Shown: positions 7,494 to 17,030, numbered from the stretch's first letter. The stretch is 59,634 bases of DNA from an uncultured Clostridia bacterium (GCA_946187325.1 CAMHQC010000012.1:1-59634); one strand, 5' to 3'. The notes: generated from the sequence alone by a model not told the origin. Program-made: numbers and translations.

Positions 7494-8150
7494 ATGAAAA
7501 GCTATAAAGAAGATGTGACTAAAAATCCCTCGGGGTTTGTGTTGCTGGCGGATTATGTGCCTGATATAATCCAGGAAATCCGCTACTATTCGACCTATAA
7601 TTTTATCGGAGATAAAATTGACGGTTACGAGGAGCCGTGCGCGCTCTTGACCAAAGAAGCCGCCCGCGCTTTAAAAGCCGTGAGCAAGGAGCTTTTAGTT
7701 CGGGGCTACAGGCTGAAGGTGTTCGACGCGTACCGTCCCGCGTGCGCGGTAAAGCATTTTATGCTCTGGGGTATTGAGGACGAGGATATTCGTATGAAGC
7801 CGTATTTTTATCCCGACCTCAGAAAACAGGAGCTTTTCGAAAAAGGCTACGTCGCAAAGCAGTCGAGCCACAGCCGCGGAAGCACGGTTGACTTAACGCT
7901 TGTCGATATGAATACGGGAAAAGAGGTAGATATGGGAAGTCCGTTCGATTTATTCGGCGAAAAATCCCATCCCGATTACCGAGGCATTACCGACGAGCAG
8001 TATGAAAACCGTATGATTTTACAGAAAGCTATGCTCCGTAACGGCTTTTTACCGCTGGATTGCGAATGGTGGCATTTTACTCTCGATAATGAACCCTATC
8101 CCGATACATACTTTGAGTTCCCTGTATCGTCGGAGTATTTGAGAAAATAA
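7494..8150 (+). CDS. VanX-like D-Ala-D-Ala dipeptidase (M15D)
   Basis: 218 residues. The zinc ligands and catalytic residues of VanX are all visible: DAYRP with Arg81, SSHSRGSTVD with His126 and Asp133, and the EWWHF motif with Glu191 and His194; each is shifted by exactly ten positions from the VanX numbering I recall. No signal peptide is seen, so it is cytoplasmic, where it would hydrolyse D-Ala-D-Ala. No vanH, vanA or vanS genes accompany it, so it is more likely a housekeeping wall-recycling enzyme (DdpX-like) than glycopeptide resistance. Confidence 0.88.
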   Translation: MKSYKEDVTKNPSGFVLLADYVPDIIQEIRYYSTYNFIGDKIDGYEEPCALLTKEAARALKAVSKELLVRGYRLKVFDAYRPACAVKHFMLWGIEDEDIRMKPYFYPDLRKQELFEKGYVAKQSSHSRGSTVDLTLVDMNTGKEVDMGSPFDLFGEKSHPDYRGITDEQYENRMILQKAMLRNGFLPLDCEWWHFTLDNEPYPDTYFEFPVSSEYLRK

Positions 8151-8188
8151 TTATTTAAAGTCTTATATAATTTTAGGAGGATTTAACA

Positions 8189-9040
8189 ATGAAAAAAATA
8201 CTAGCAATTATTTTAATGTCGGCAATGATAATATCGGTGAGCGGTTGTTCCGCGGCGCAGAATACCTCTCAGGATACGGCTCAGAACACTGCCGAGGACG
8301 CCGTAAAAGATTCGTCGAACCGCGAGTCGATTTACCAGGTAGCGCTTTTACAGTCGCTTACTCAGGGATATTACGACGGAATTATCAAGGTCAGCGAGTT
8401 AAAGGAACACGGCGATATCGGTATCGGTACATTCGAGGGAGTAAACGGCGAGATGATTGTTCTCGACGGCAAGGTTTACCAGGCTCTCGGTGACGGAAGT
8501 GTTCAGGAAGCGGATAACGACGAAACTGTTCCGTTCTCGAACGTAACCTTCTTCGATAAGGATATTACTTCCGATATCTCAGATATTAAGAACATCGACG
8601 CGCTTAAAGAAAACCTCGATAAGACGGTTAATGAAAACGGCAGAAATATGTTCTATTTTGTAAAGCTAAACGGCACATTCAGCAAGATGAATGTACGCAG
8701 CGAGCTTAAACAGAAAAAGCCGTACAAGAGCCTCGATAAAGCTCTCGCGACCGACCAGAGAGAGTTTAATTATAAGGATATTAAGGGAACTGTAGTAGCG
8801 CTTTACTGTCCCGATTATATGGACGGCTTAAATACTCCGGGCTGGCATTTCCACTTTATTTCCGACGATAGAAAGAAAGGCGGTCATATCCTCGAGCTCG
8901 CTTTCGATAACGCTGAGGCTGAGATGGATAAGACTTCCGAGTTCGAAATGAAGCTTTCGGACAATAAAACTTTCCAGAAACTCGAACTCGCTAAGGACGT
9001 TAGCCAAGCTATTAAAAAGGTTGAAACTAACGACGACTGA
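8189..9040 (+). CDS. Acetolactate decarboxylase, predicted lipoprotein
   Basis: 283 residues. Residues 1-20 are a lipoprotein signal ending in VSGC, with Cys20 as the acylation site. The rest matches alpha-acetolactate decarboxylase: GIGTFEGVNGEMIVLDGK, PFSNVTFFD and the zinc-binding PGWHFHF with a further GGH. The enzyme makes acetoin from acetolactate. Exported forms are known in a few Firmicutes, but most are cytosolic, so a lipid-anchored one is unusual. It precedes ilvD by about 560 bp, and both touch acetolactate metabolism. RBS AGGAGG before ATG 8189. Confidence 0.85.
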   Translation: MKKILAIILMSAMIISVSGCSAAQNTSQDTAQNTAEDAVKDSSNRESIYQVALLQSLTQGYYDGIIKVSELKEHGDIGIGTFEGVNGEMIVLDGKVYQALGDGSVQEADNDETVPFSNVTFFDKDITSDISDIKNIDALKENLDKTVNENGRNMFYFVKLNGTFSKMNVRSELKQKKPYKSLDKALATDQREFNYKDIKGTVVALYCPDYMDGLNTPGWHFHFISDDRKKGGHILELAFDNAEAEMDKTSEFEMKLSDNKTFQKLELAKDVSQAIKKVETNDD

Positions 9041-9051
9041 TTGAGGCGGTA

Positions 9052-9330
9052 ATGAAAAAAAGAAACGTAGGCGGTTTTTTATATGGGCTGTGCTTTTTTA
9101 TGTTTTTCAGGATAAGCTCGTGGCTGTGTTCGGTGCCTATGTGGGCGGCTTTGCTTCTGCATTTTACGGCGGGACTGCCGATATACTGGTTATGGCTTAC
9201 GCTTGCCGCATGGCTTTTGGCGGGTGTGATCCGCTATATGATAATTCGTTTCGCGAGATGGGGAGCTTCTACCTCGCCCGAGCCCGTTAAAGAAAATAAA
9301 AATCCGTATTCCGCTAAAAATAAATATTGA
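9052..9330 (+). CDS. Small two-to-three-helix membrane protein
   Basis: 92 residues; three hydrophobic stretches at roughly 8-30, 33-50 and 47-66, followed by a basic and then Asn/Lys-rich cytoplasmic tail. The start lies 12 bp after the acetolactate decarboxylase stop behind GAGGCGG, so it is in the same operon. I do not recognise the family. Confidence 0.6.
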   Translation: MKKRNVGGFLYGLCFFMFFRISSWLCSVPMWAALLLHFTAGLPIYWLWLTLAAWLLAGVIRYMIIRFARWGASTSPEPVKENKNPYSAKNKY

Positions 9331-9356
9331 TTATAGCCCTTGCTTTGTGCTATAAT
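9327..9356 (+). promoter_or_regulatory. Promoter for the ilvD leader
   Basis: TTGATT at 9327-9332, 18-bp spacer, TATAAT at 9351-9356. It overlaps the stop codon of the preceding gene and implies a 5' leader of about 240 nt before ilvD. Confidence 0.65.
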
Positions 9357-9396
9357 TAAAAAATCAAATTTAAATAATTATCTATGAATAAAGGAA

Positions 9397-9566
9397 GTAA
9401 TAGTGTGAAAGTTCACACTATTACAAATTAATATTGCCCGCTCTGTTTGTCCCTATGGGACAACGAGCTGAGGTTTTATCCAAAACTTGTTTTGGGAAAT
9501 AAAACCCATGCAGAGCTGATGGCTTTATTGCCATTTACGCCTTATCAGCCTACGGTAAGCGCGTAA
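9397..9566 (+). ncRNA. Structured 5' leader of ilvD, candidate riboregulator
   Basis: Stem 1: 13-bp perfect hairpin 9397-9409/9412-9424. Then a three-way junction: closing helix GCTCTG/CAGAGC (9440-9445/9511-9516), enclosing TTGTCCC/GGGACAA (9447-9453/9457-9463) and GGTTTTAT-CCAAAAC/GTTTTGG-ATAAAACC (9472-9486/9489-9506). After it ATGGC/GCCAT (9519-9523/9530-9534) and TTACGC-CTTA/TAAG-GCGTAA (9535-9544/9556-9566). No T-box GGTGG element and no riboswitch class that I recognise. Pairings were found by eye. A regulatory function is inferred from position before a branched-chain amino-acid gene. Confidence 0.5.
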
Positions 9567-9601
9567 GGAAACTTTAATATCTTTTTGTAGGCAGAAAGGC
9601 T

Positions 9602-11269
9602 ATGGCAATTACTATGAGATCTGATTTAATGAAAACAGGCGCTACACGCGCCCCTCAACGTTCGCTTTTAAAGGCTTTAGGTCTTACCGACGCTGAGATT
9701 AAACGTCCTTTTGTCGCTGTAGTAAACTCTAAGAGCGACTATATTCCGGGACATAAACACTTAAACGATATTTCCGAAAAGGTTATGGACGGTATCAGAA
9801 ACGCGGGCGGTGTTCCGTTCGAGTTCAATACTATCGGTGTGTGCGACGGTTTAGCTATGAACCACAAGGGTATGAAGTACAGCCTTTGCTCGCGTGAGCT
9901 TATCGCCGATTCTATCGAGGTAATGCTTACCGCTCATCCTCTCGACGCCGTTGTTTTTATTCCCAACTGTGATAAGATAGTTCCGGGAATGCTCTTAGCG
10001 GCTTGCCGTTTAAATCTTCCCTCGATATTTGTATCGGGCGGCCCGATGATGCCCGGCGAGTATAACGGCGAGAGATTCGGACTTTCCGAAATGTTCGAGT
10101 TCGTAGGCGCTCACGCCGCGGGTAAAATCGACGACGAACAGCTTCTCCAGTACGAAAACCACGCTTGTCCAACGTGCGGTTCGTGCTCGGGTATGTACAC
10201 CGCTAACTCTATGAACTGCTTGACCGAGGCTATCGGTATGGGCTTACCCGGAAACGGTACCCGTCCCGCTATCTCAGGCGCGAGACGAGCTCTCGCTCAG
10301 GAAGCGGGCGAACAGGTTATGGAGCTTCTTAAAGCCGATATCAGACCTCGTGATATTATCAATAAAGAGAGCTTCGAGAACGCCCTGCGCTGTGAAATGG
10401 CGTTAGGCTGCTCGAGTAATACGGTACTCCACCTTTTAGCTATCGCTTATGAGGCGGAGGTTCCCGTTGATATTAAAGTTATCGACGAAATCAGCAAGAC
10501 TACTCCCCAGATATGTAAGTTAAACCCCGCGGGTAAAATTTTTATCACCGACTTAAACGAAAAGGGCGGTATTCCCGCCGTTATGAAGGAGCTTTCCAAG
10601 CTCGGTATTATTAACGAAAACGCCCTAACCGTTAAGGGTACTGTAGGCGAGCGTATTAAGGACGCTCCCGCTCCCGACGGCGAGGTTATCCATACCGTAG
10701 AAAATCCGCTCCGTAAGGACGGCGGTATCGCGATTCTGTTCGGTAATATCGCTCCCGACGGCGCGGTAGTTAAGCAGGGCGCGGTTGCTCCCGAGATGAT
10801 GAAGAATACAGGCCCCGCGCGTGTCTTTGATTCCGAGGAGAGCGCCTGCGACGCAATCTACGGCGGTAAGATTAACCCGGGCGACGTAGTTGTTATCCGC
10901 TACGAAGGCCCCAAGGGAGGTCCGGGAATGAGAGAAATGCTCGCTCCTACCTCCGCTTTAGCGGGAATGGGACTCGACAGCTCCGTATCTCTTATTACCG
11001 ACGGACGTTTCAGCGGCGCTACAAGAGGCGCGGCTGTAGGCCACGTAAGCCCCGAAGCCGCTTCGGGCGGACTTATCGGTCTTATCGAGGAGGGCGATAC
11101 GGTTACTGTAGATATCGCCGGACGCGAGCTTGTGCTTCACGTTGACGACGATGTTATAGAGGAGCGCCGTAAGAACTATAAAGCTCCCGAGCAGGAGCTT
11201 TCGGGTTACATTAAGCGTTACGCTAAGCTCGTAACCTCAGGCTCCACAGGCGCGGTGTTTGAGAAGTAA
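9602..11269 (+). CDS. ilvD: Dihydroxy-acid dehydratase
   Basis: 555 residues, the usual length. [20 protein letters not shown] at the start, [10 protein letters not shown] and [19 protein letters not shown] carry the iron-sulfur cysteines, and [12 protein letters not shown] with [10 protein letters not shown] complete the IlvD/EDD signature. It dehydrates 2,3-dihydroxy-isovalerate and -methylvalerate in valine, leucine and isoleucine synthesis. It stands alone, without ilvB, ilvC or leu genes, behind its own promoter and a structured leader, and ends in a terminator. Confidence 0.96.
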   Translation: MAITMRSDLMKTGATRAPQRSLLKALGLTDAEIKRPFVAVVNSKSDYIPGHKHLNDISEKVMDGIRNAGGVPFEFNTIGVCDGLAMNHKGMKYSLCSRELIADSIEVMLTAHPLDAVVFIPNCDKIVPGMLLAACRLNLPSIFVSGGPMMPGEYNGERFGLSEMFEFVGAHAAGKIDDEQLLQYENHACPTCGSCSGMYTANSMNCLTEAIGMGLPGNGTRPAISGARRALAQEAGEQVMELLKADIRPRDIINKESFENALRCEMALGCSSNTVLHLLAIAYEAEVPVDIKVIDEISKTTPQICKLNPAGKIFITDLNEKGGIPAVMKELSKLGIINENALTVKGTVGERIKDAPAPDGEVIHTVENPLRKDGGIAILFGNIAPDGAVVKQGAVAPEMMKNTGPARVFDSEESACDAIYGGKINPGDVVVIRYEGPKGGPGMREMLAPTSALAGMGLDSSVSLITDGRFSGATRGAAVGHVSPEAASGGLIGLIEEGDTVTVDIAGRELVLHVDDDVIEERRKNYKAPEQELSGYIKRYAKLVTSGSTGAVFEK

Positions 11270-11291
11270 TAAGGAAATATTAATGAGCCAA

Positions 11292-11319
11292 ATCGGGAAG
11301 CGAGAGCTTCCTGATTTTT
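11292..11319 (+). terminator. Terminator after ilvD
   Basis: ATCGGGAAGC (11292-11301) and GCTTCCTGAT (11306-11315) with a GAGA loop, followed by TTTTTA. The 188 bp from here to the next gene are AT-rich without other clear features. Confidence 0.75.
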
Positions 11320-11507
11320 ATGTTATATTACACAAAATAGATATGTGAAATTTGTGTAACAATCCGAAATTAAATATGATATAATATTTTTTAGAAAATA
11401 ATGAAACTTTTTTGAAGAAATTTGACACTACTAAAGTAAGAAAGAAAATTATTAAACAGGTATAAATAATTCTTTTTCTTTCTTCTATATTATAGGAGGT
11501 GTTCGAA

Positions 11508-13760
11508 ATGAAAAGAACAATATCGTTAGTACTATCATTAATTATTTTAATCGGAGCTTTTTCAATGTTGCCCGCTTCGGCAAAAAAGAAGTCGAAAACA
11601 TATAAAAGCGGCGACTTCAGCTATAAGATTCTTTCCGACGGTACGGCAATGCTGACGTGCTACCACGGCAAAAAGAAAACACTTAATATTCCGCAAAGGC
11701 TTGGCAAGCGCAAGGTGACTCAGCTCGGTACATATATAGTAGACAGCGGTAAGACAAAAACCGTTGTTATACCTAAAACCGTCAAAAGTTTTTGTGACGA
11801 GACTTTTATAAATAACGGTGTGAAAGACTTTAAGGTGAGCGCGGATAATAAGTATTTTTCCGCGGAAAACGGTGTGCTTTATAACAAGAGCAAGAGCGTA
11901 ATAATGAAGTATCCCGAGGGTAAAAAGATAGGCAGCACATATACCGTAAAAAAATCTGTAAAGGAGATCGCCGACCGCGCGTTTGACAGTTTAAAAATAA
12001 AAAAGGTTATTCTGCCCGAAGGGCTTATAAAAATCGGTATGCGTTCTTTCGGCGACTGTCCGATGAAGTCAATAGAATTCCCTTCGACTTTACAAACCAT
12101 AGGCGAGCTCGCGTTTGTAGATTGTCCCTTAGAGTCGTTGACTTTCCCCGCTTCACTTAAAACTATCGGCAAGAGAGCTTTCTGCTATTTCGACTGGGAT
12201 GATGAGGATAACGGAAAAAAATCAACGCTTGTTTCGATAAATCTTAATGATGGGTTGGAAACTATCGCTAAAGAAGCTTTTTCAGGAACAAGCTTAAAAA
12301 CCGTAACTATTCCGTCAACAGTTAAAAAGATAGCGTACGACGCGTTTGAGTGTAAAAAGCTTACCAAATATGTTGTAGCTGAGTCGAGCCCTTATTATAG
12401 CGCGGACGACGGAATACTATACAACAAAAGTAAAACAAAGATTATATGCGTTCCTAACGGTAAAAAGCTTACCGGCAAATTTACCGTTGCCGACGGAGTG
12501 CGGGAAATTAATAAGTATACGTTTTCCGATAAAGGAATTACCGAATTGGTTTTACCCGACAGTGTAATAAAGCTCGGCGAAGAAAGCTTTTACTCCTGTG
12601 AAAAGTTAAAAAGTGTTACTTTCGGCAGCGGTTTAAGAGAAATAGGTATGAGCTGTTTCGAAAACTGCGAAAAGCTTTCCAAAGTAAACTTTAATAAAGG
12701 ACTTAAAACTATCGGTGAAAGAAGCTTTGCTAACTGCGGCTTAACTTCAATAGATTTAAAAGAAGGTTTAGAAACAATAAAGAAAGAAGCGTTCTATATA
12801 AATAAGATAAAATCCGCTAAGCTTCCGAATACTATAAAATATCTAAGCGGATTTGGTGATACATATTTGGAAGAAATAGACGTTCCCGATTCTGTTGAAA
12901 TAATCGGAGAGGATTGTTTCTCGATGTGTTGGAATTTAAAAAGTATTAAGCTCCATAACGGCTTGAAGAAAATCGGCGAAACCGCGTTCTTTTACTGCCC
13001 GATAAAGACTATTAATATTCCATCAACCGTAACTCAAATAGACAGTGACGCGTTTGTGGAAACCAATCTTAAAGAGATAAAGCTACCCGCAAGTTTAAAG
13101 CATATTGAGATAGCGAAATCAACTTTCGGCTCTTTCCCGAAAAATCTTAAAAAGCTTACTATCTCAAAATCAAATAAGTATTACAAAACTAAAGACGGAG
13201 TTCTGTATAATAAAAAGATGAGCGAGGTTCGCTATTTAACGAGCCGCTACAGAAAGACCTATACTACGCCGAAATCGGTTAAAAGAATCGCGCCGCAGGC
13301 TTTTAACGACACGAATATTAAAAAGGTAATTGTAAGGGGAAAGGTTAAGACTATCCCGTGCGGCGCTTTCTCGAACGCCTATATTGATACGGTAATTTTT
13401 AAAAAGGGCGTAAGGACAATTAAGGCCAGAGCTTTCGATTTTTCTTATGTCGATACGGTAAGGCTGCCGAATACTGTTAAAAAAATAAACGCGAGCGCGT
13501 TTTCCACTTGCAGTTTAAGAAAAATCAACATTCCGAAAAGCGTTAAGTCAATCGGAAGAGAAGCGTTTTTCGGTACAGATTTAGGCAAAATAACCGTACC
13601 TCCTACTGTTAAGAAAATCGGCAAGGACGCTATCGGAATACTTTACGGCGAGTGCGGTTCCTACGGCGGAGTAAATAAGAACACCGTAATAAGATGTAAA
13701 AAGAATTCCGCGGCGTACAAATACGCTAAGAAACAGAAAGTAAAATATGAGCTTTATTAA
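11508..13760 (+). CDS. Secreted BspA-like leucine-rich-repeat protein
   Basis: About 750 residues. Signal peptide at 1-27 (LVLSLIILIGAFSMLPASA), then a short basic linker and around twenty LRR_5 units of the form 'TVKKIGxxAFxxCxLxxIxIP', interrupted by three inserts starting with YYSAEDG/LYNK-like segments that are also typical of BspA proteins. Such proteins are surface or secreted adhesion modules. ATG 11508 is chosen over an upstream GTG because AGGAGG lies 8 nt before it and the signal peptide starts there. No sortase or dockerin module is visible, so how it is retained is unclear. It converges with the anti-sigma gene that also contains LRR_5 repeats. Confidence 0.88.
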   Translation: MKRTISLVLSLIILIGAFSMLPASAKKKSKTYKSGDFSYKILSDGTAMLTCYHGKKKTLNIPQRLGKRKVTQLGTYIVDSGKTKTVVIPKTVKSFCDETFINNGVKDFKVSADNKYFSAENGVLYNKSKSVIMKYPEGKKIGSTYTVKKSVKEIADRAFDSLKIKKVILPEGLIKIGMRSFGDCPMKSIEFPSTLQTIGELAFVDCPLESLTFPASLKTIGKRAFCYFDWDDEDNGKKSTLVSINLNDGLETIAKEAFSGTSLKTVTIPSTVKKIAYDAFECKKLTKYVVAESSPYYSADDGILYNKSKTKIICVPNGKKLTGKFTVADGVREINKYTFSDKGITELVLPDSVIKLGEESFYSCEKLKSVTFGSGLREIGMSCFENCEKLSKVNFNKGLKTIGERSFANCGLTSIDLKEGLETIKKEAFYINKIKSAKLPNTIKYLSGFGDTYLEEIDVPDSVEIIGEDCFSMCWNLKSIKLHNGLKKIGETAFFYCPIKTINIPSTVTQIDSDAFVETNLKEIKLPASLKHIEIAKSTFGSFPKNLKKLTISKSNKYYKTKDGVLYNKKMSEVRYLTSRYRKTYTTPKSVKRIAPQAFNDTNIKKVIVRGKVKTIPCGAFSNAYIDTVIFKKGVRTIKARAFDFSYVDTVRLPNTVKKINASAFSTCSLRKINIPKSVKSIGREAFFGTDLGKITVPPTVKKIGKDAIGILYGECGSYGGVNKNTVIRCKKNSAAYKYAKKQKVKYELY

Positions 13761-13929
13761 AACATTAAGGGACTGTGAAAAACAGTCCCTAAGATGTCTG
13801 TATGAAAAAGGATGATAATCTCATACCAAGCTAAACAGACTAAAAAACGCATAAGTTTTAAATATTACATTTTTGGAGCATGGGAAGCTATACCCATTTT
13901 TAACAATATCGCATATTCTCGGCAAAAAT

Positions 13930-13981
13930 AGGAGCCGTGAAGAATGAAACCAATACTTCATTCCTTCACAGCTCCTTTTTA
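13930..13981. terminator. Bidirectional terminator
   Basis: AGGAGCCGTGAAGAATGAA (13930-13948) pairs with 13957-13976 (TTCATTCCTTCACAGCTCCT) in a long imperfect stem. TTTTT follows on the plus strand and TATTTTTG on the minus strand, so it can end both convergent genes. The rest of 13761-13929 holds only an AGGGACTG/CAGTCCCT hairpin without a T run. Confidence 0.75.
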
Positions 13982-13984
13982 ATC

Positions 13985-16486
13985 CTACTTAATTCTAATC
14001 TTGACAAGCTTTGTGATTGTTTTTGCTTCGTAGGTTGAATTTTCGCTTGCGGTTATCTTGAGTTTAACGCTGTAAGTCTTTTTACTGTATTTGCCTTTTG
14101 TAAATGTTACCGCTCCTGTAGATTTGTTTACCTTAATCTTTTTAAAGATTTTTGAGCTGGTGCCGTTTTTAAGCTTTACTATTTTTATCTTGGTGACTTT
14201 ATTTTTAATAGTTAACGGTTTTACGGTAAGACTTTTTGCTTTTAGTTTTTTAGCCTTTACCGATATTTTTTTGGCGGTTATTTTAATCGAGTTATTGCTT
14301 TTAACGTCAAGATATTTGGTATCGGGCTCGAAAGCTTCGGTAGCTTTGGCGGTGCGGTTTAATGCGTAAAAGGCTTTATACAGCATTTGCTTTATTTTAT
14401 CCGAATAAAGCTCCCTATAGTTTTCGCTTAGCTGTTGAACGGTGTAGTTATAAATTTCCTCGACTTCATCCGTCGTATTTATTGAGAAAAGCCTATATGT
14501 GTCGAGGAGGGTGTTGGTCGGTTCAAACCACCAAGCGAGATAATAATCCGAAAGCCAATCGCCGATTAGTTCAACAGGATTATCGTTCGGGCAAAGATAA
14601 GTTCCGTAGGATTTGCCCTTAGATGTGAATTGAAAATGCGGGCCGTAAGAGGAACTGCTTTTTACCCAGACGGCTTCGTATTGGAATTTTTCATAGTCAA
14701 TCGGGTTTTCTACAATCTCTTTAGTAAGCTTTAACGTATCGCCTATACATTCTTTACCGAGAGTACATTCAACTGTGACGTTGCCGTTTAAGCCTGAAAA
14801 CATAATGAGGTAGGATTTATCGCCCCTGAGTTTCCCGGGCATAGTTTCAGATTTGTTGAGTTTGTCGAGGTCATAGTAAAAGATTCCTTTAGTGTATTCA
14901 TTACAAAGCTCGTACTTTCCCTGCCATTTAAAGAAAGAATCGCCCTTTCTTTCGTAAATATGACAGAACACCTGCTTGCCGAAATCGACGCCGTTTGTAT
15001 CGAAAAACAGACAGTTTTTAAGTACCTCGCGTTGAGGCTCGGCGTTGAAAATATTTGCGATGTAAGCGGAACCTATTATATCAAATTCTACGGCTTCTCT
15101 TATAGAGTAAACTTCGTTATTGTAAAGAATACAGTAACCTGTTTTATTGTATTTTTCGCTCAATAAAGTTTCTGAATTGAATTTATAGTTACCGACTATC
15201 TCGCTGCACTTGTTTTCGATATCACTTTCGATATGAAAAGCTTTTCTCTCGCTGTCGATTTTATAGAATTTAATATTGTAGATATTATCCGCGTTGAATT
15301 CGGATACAATATTTTGCGCGCCGATTGAGGTTATATAATTGTTCAGCGTTTTACAAAGTTTCTCGGTTTCGGGATCGGGCTCTTGCGGCGCGGGCTCTGT
15401 AGTTGCAGGCGAAGTTTTGTCTGTTTCTTGAATATTTCCCAAACTTCTGAAATTCACATTTGACTTTTTGGCGTAATTATAAGCCGCGGTGTTTGTGTAA
15501 CCGATTATTGTATCGAGACTATCGCTGAACGCGTTATAGCCTATAAGCTTTATATTTTTTCCGAATTTAGCTGTAGTGAGTTTTTTACAGCTTTGAAAAG
15601 CGCACAGTCCTATGGTTCTGACATTTTCGGGAATATCAACGCTCTTTAACGCTGTAAACATAAACGCCTTGTCATTAATGCGTACAAGCGACTTCGGCAT
15701 ACTAACCGAGGTGAGATTGTTGCAAGCCTTAAACGCTCCTTGGGCGATGGTTTCGACGCCTTCGGGAATAATTACTTCATTAATAAATTTGTTACACGTA
15801 AACGCGTATTCGTCTATACCGACTATTCTGTAGCCGTCAATTTCCGACGGGATTATAAGTTTTGATTCACTGCCGATATAAGCGACAATGTTTGCTGTAT
15901 TTTTGCTAAGCGGTAAATATAGATAGTCGCCCTTAATTACTTCGTTAGGATTGTAGGTCTCGACCTGCTTTTTCGAGTTAGAGGGTTGGATTAGGTTATT
16001 TGAGGGAGATGTAGGATAGGTTGCTTTGTCAACTAAATTCATTGACTTAACCTCTTGTTCCTGAGGTTCGGTCGTGATTATATCGTTGTTCTGGTTGTCG
16101 GCTTTTTCTTCGTTGGTTTTTATAGTTTTAATCTTCCTGTTCTCTTTTACCGGGGAACGCTTTATCAGCGGCATTGAAGAAGACTCTTCCGTCGAAGTTT
16201 CAGCGGTATATACGGCGGCTTTAGCTTGGGGGACGGGTTTGTTGTCGCCGATTATCACCTTGCCGATATTGCTGAATAAGCTTCCGCCCGAGAGGGCGTT
16301 TATTCCGAATGCTGATATAACCGCGGTTAAGGATATCATAGCCGCTATGAGCAATACCTTTTTATATGACTTTTTAGGCGGCTTAGTAACGGCCGCTTTT
16401 TCCTGAATACTATTCCAAGCCTTTTGCTTTTGAATATCGTCGGGGTTAAGTTTATCGAATAGACTTTTAATTTCTTTATCAGTCAT
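13985..16486 (-). CDS. Anti-sigma factor-like membrane protein with LRR ectodomain
   Basis: 833 residues. Residues 1-42 are a short cytoplasmic domain rich in charged residues, 43-66 one transmembrane helix, 67-180 a Ser/Thr/Pro/Gln-rich spacer, ~190-345 BspA-type LRR_5 repeats (VETIAQGAFKACNNLTSVSM), ~370-700 a region I do not recognise and ~735-833 a Lys-rich beta domain common at the C terminus of Ruminococcus exported proteins. The ATG directly abuts the stop of the ECF sigma gene, the standard arrangement for sigma/anti-sigma pairs. The layout resembles RsgI-type anti-sigmas in which an extracellular module senses a ligand. A sensing role is inferred. Confidence 0.75.
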   Translation of the reverse strand: MTDKEIKSLFDKLNPDDIQKQKAWNSIQEKAAVTKPPKKSYKKVLLIAAMISLTAVISAFGINALSGGSLFSNIGKVIIGDNKPVPQAKAAVYTAETSTEESSSMPLIKRSPVKENRKIKTIKTNEEKADNQNNDIITTEPQEQEVKSMNLVDKATYPTSPSNNLIQPSNSKKQVETYNPNEVIKGDYLYLPLSKNTANIVAYIGSESKLIIPSEIDGYRIVGIDEYAFTCNKFINEVIIPEGVETIAQGAFKACNNLTSVSMPKSLVRINDKAFMFTALKSVDIPENVRTIGLCAFQSCKKLTTAKFGKNIKLIGYNAFSDSLDTIIGYTNTAAYNYAKKSNVNFRSLGNIQETDKTSPATTEPAPQEPDPETEKLCKTLNNYITSIGAQNIVSEFNADNIYNIKFYKIDSERKAFHIESDIENKCSEIVGNYKFNSETLLSEKYNKTGYCILYNNEVYSIREAVEFDIIGSAYIANIFNAEPQREVLKNCLFFDTNGVDFGKQVFCHIYERKGDSFFKWQGKYELCNEYTKGIFYYDLDKLNKSETMPGKLRGDKSYLIMFSGLNGNVTVECTLGKECIGDTLKLTKEIVENPIDYEKFQYEAVWVKSSSSYGPHFQFTSKGKSYGTYLCPNDNPVELIGDWLSDYYLAWWFEPTNTLLDTYRLFSINTTDEVEEIYNYTVQQLSENYRELYSDKIKQMLYKAFYALNRTAKATEAFEPDTKYLDVKSNNSIKITAKKISVKAKKLKAKSLTVKPLTIKNKVTKIKIVKLKNGTSSKIFKKIKVNKSTGAVTFTKGKYSKKTYSVKLKITASENSTYEAKTITKLVKIRIK

Positions 16487-16945
16487 TTAATAGCCCTCCT
16501 TTTCTAAGATTTCTTTGAGCTTTTTCCGTCCGTTTGAGAGTCTTGTCTGGATTGTGCTTTCGCTTATGTTGAGTAGTTTAGATATTTCTTTAGCTTTATA
16601 ACCCTCGTAATAATATAAGTAAAGAATCTCGCTGTATTTTTCGGGAAGCTTTAGAATTATTGGTAAAATATTTTCGCTGTTCGAGCCGCTTTCCTGTTCG
16701 GGAATCTCTCCGAGGTCAACATTTTTATTCCAGAAGCTTTTTATTATATCCTTACATTGATTTTTAGCAGAAGTTATAAACCAAGCCTTTTCGTGTTCAA
16801 TGTTTTTAAAATTAGGTTTCTTTTCTAAATATTTTAGGAATATAGTTTGCGATACGTCCTCTGCGTCGGCGGGGTTCTTTAAATACAAAAGCGCTATGCG
16901 GTATATCCGATTGTATTGTCTGTCAAATACTTCTTTTGTATCCAT
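16487..16945 (-). CDS. ECF-type RNA polymerase sigma factor
   Basis: 152 residues: region 2 (DRQYNRIYRIALLYLKNPADAEDVSQTIF) and region 4 (LPEKYSEILYLYYYEGYKAKEISKLL) with the helix-turn-helix NISESTIQTRLSNGRKKLK. Length and pattern are those of extracytoplasmic-function sigmas. It is co-transcribed with the LRR anti-sigma immediately downstream (no gap). GGAGG precedes the ATG. The regulon is unknown; the facing LRR gene is an obvious candidate. Confidence 0.92.
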   Translation of the reverse strand: MDTKEVFDRQYNRIYRIALLYLKNPADAEDVSQTIFLKYLEKKPNFKNIEHEKAWFITSAKNQCKDIIKSFWNKNVDLGEIPEQESGSNSENILPIILKLPEKYSEILYLYYYEGYKAKEISKLLNISESTIQTRLSNGRKKLKEILEKEGY

Positions 16946-17000
16946 TTTCTAACCTCCTTTGCTTATTAAACGATTGTAGACGCAAAAATATCCTAAAAAA

Positions 17001-17030
17001 CGGACAAATATTTTAATTTGTCCGCTTTTT
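17001..17030. terminator. Terminator overlapping the HAD gene end
   Basis: CGGACAAAT (17001-17009) and ATTTGTCCG (17016-17024) with A6 before and T5 after, so it can work in both directions. The 3' arm includes the last codons of the minus-strand gene ending at 17013. Confidence 0.7.

Noticed and set aside
7494..8150. Vancomycin resistance cluster
   Set aside because: Only a VanX-like dipeptidase is present; vanH, a D-Ala-D-Lac ligase and a two-component system are missing.
9397..9601. T-box leader for ilvD
   Set aside because: No GGTGG bulge or conserved antiterminator sequence, and no terminator with a T run directly before ilvD.
13766..13792. Terminator after the LRR gene
   Set aside because: The AGGGACTG/CAGTCCCT stem has no T run; the longer hairpin at 13930-13981 is a better candidate.
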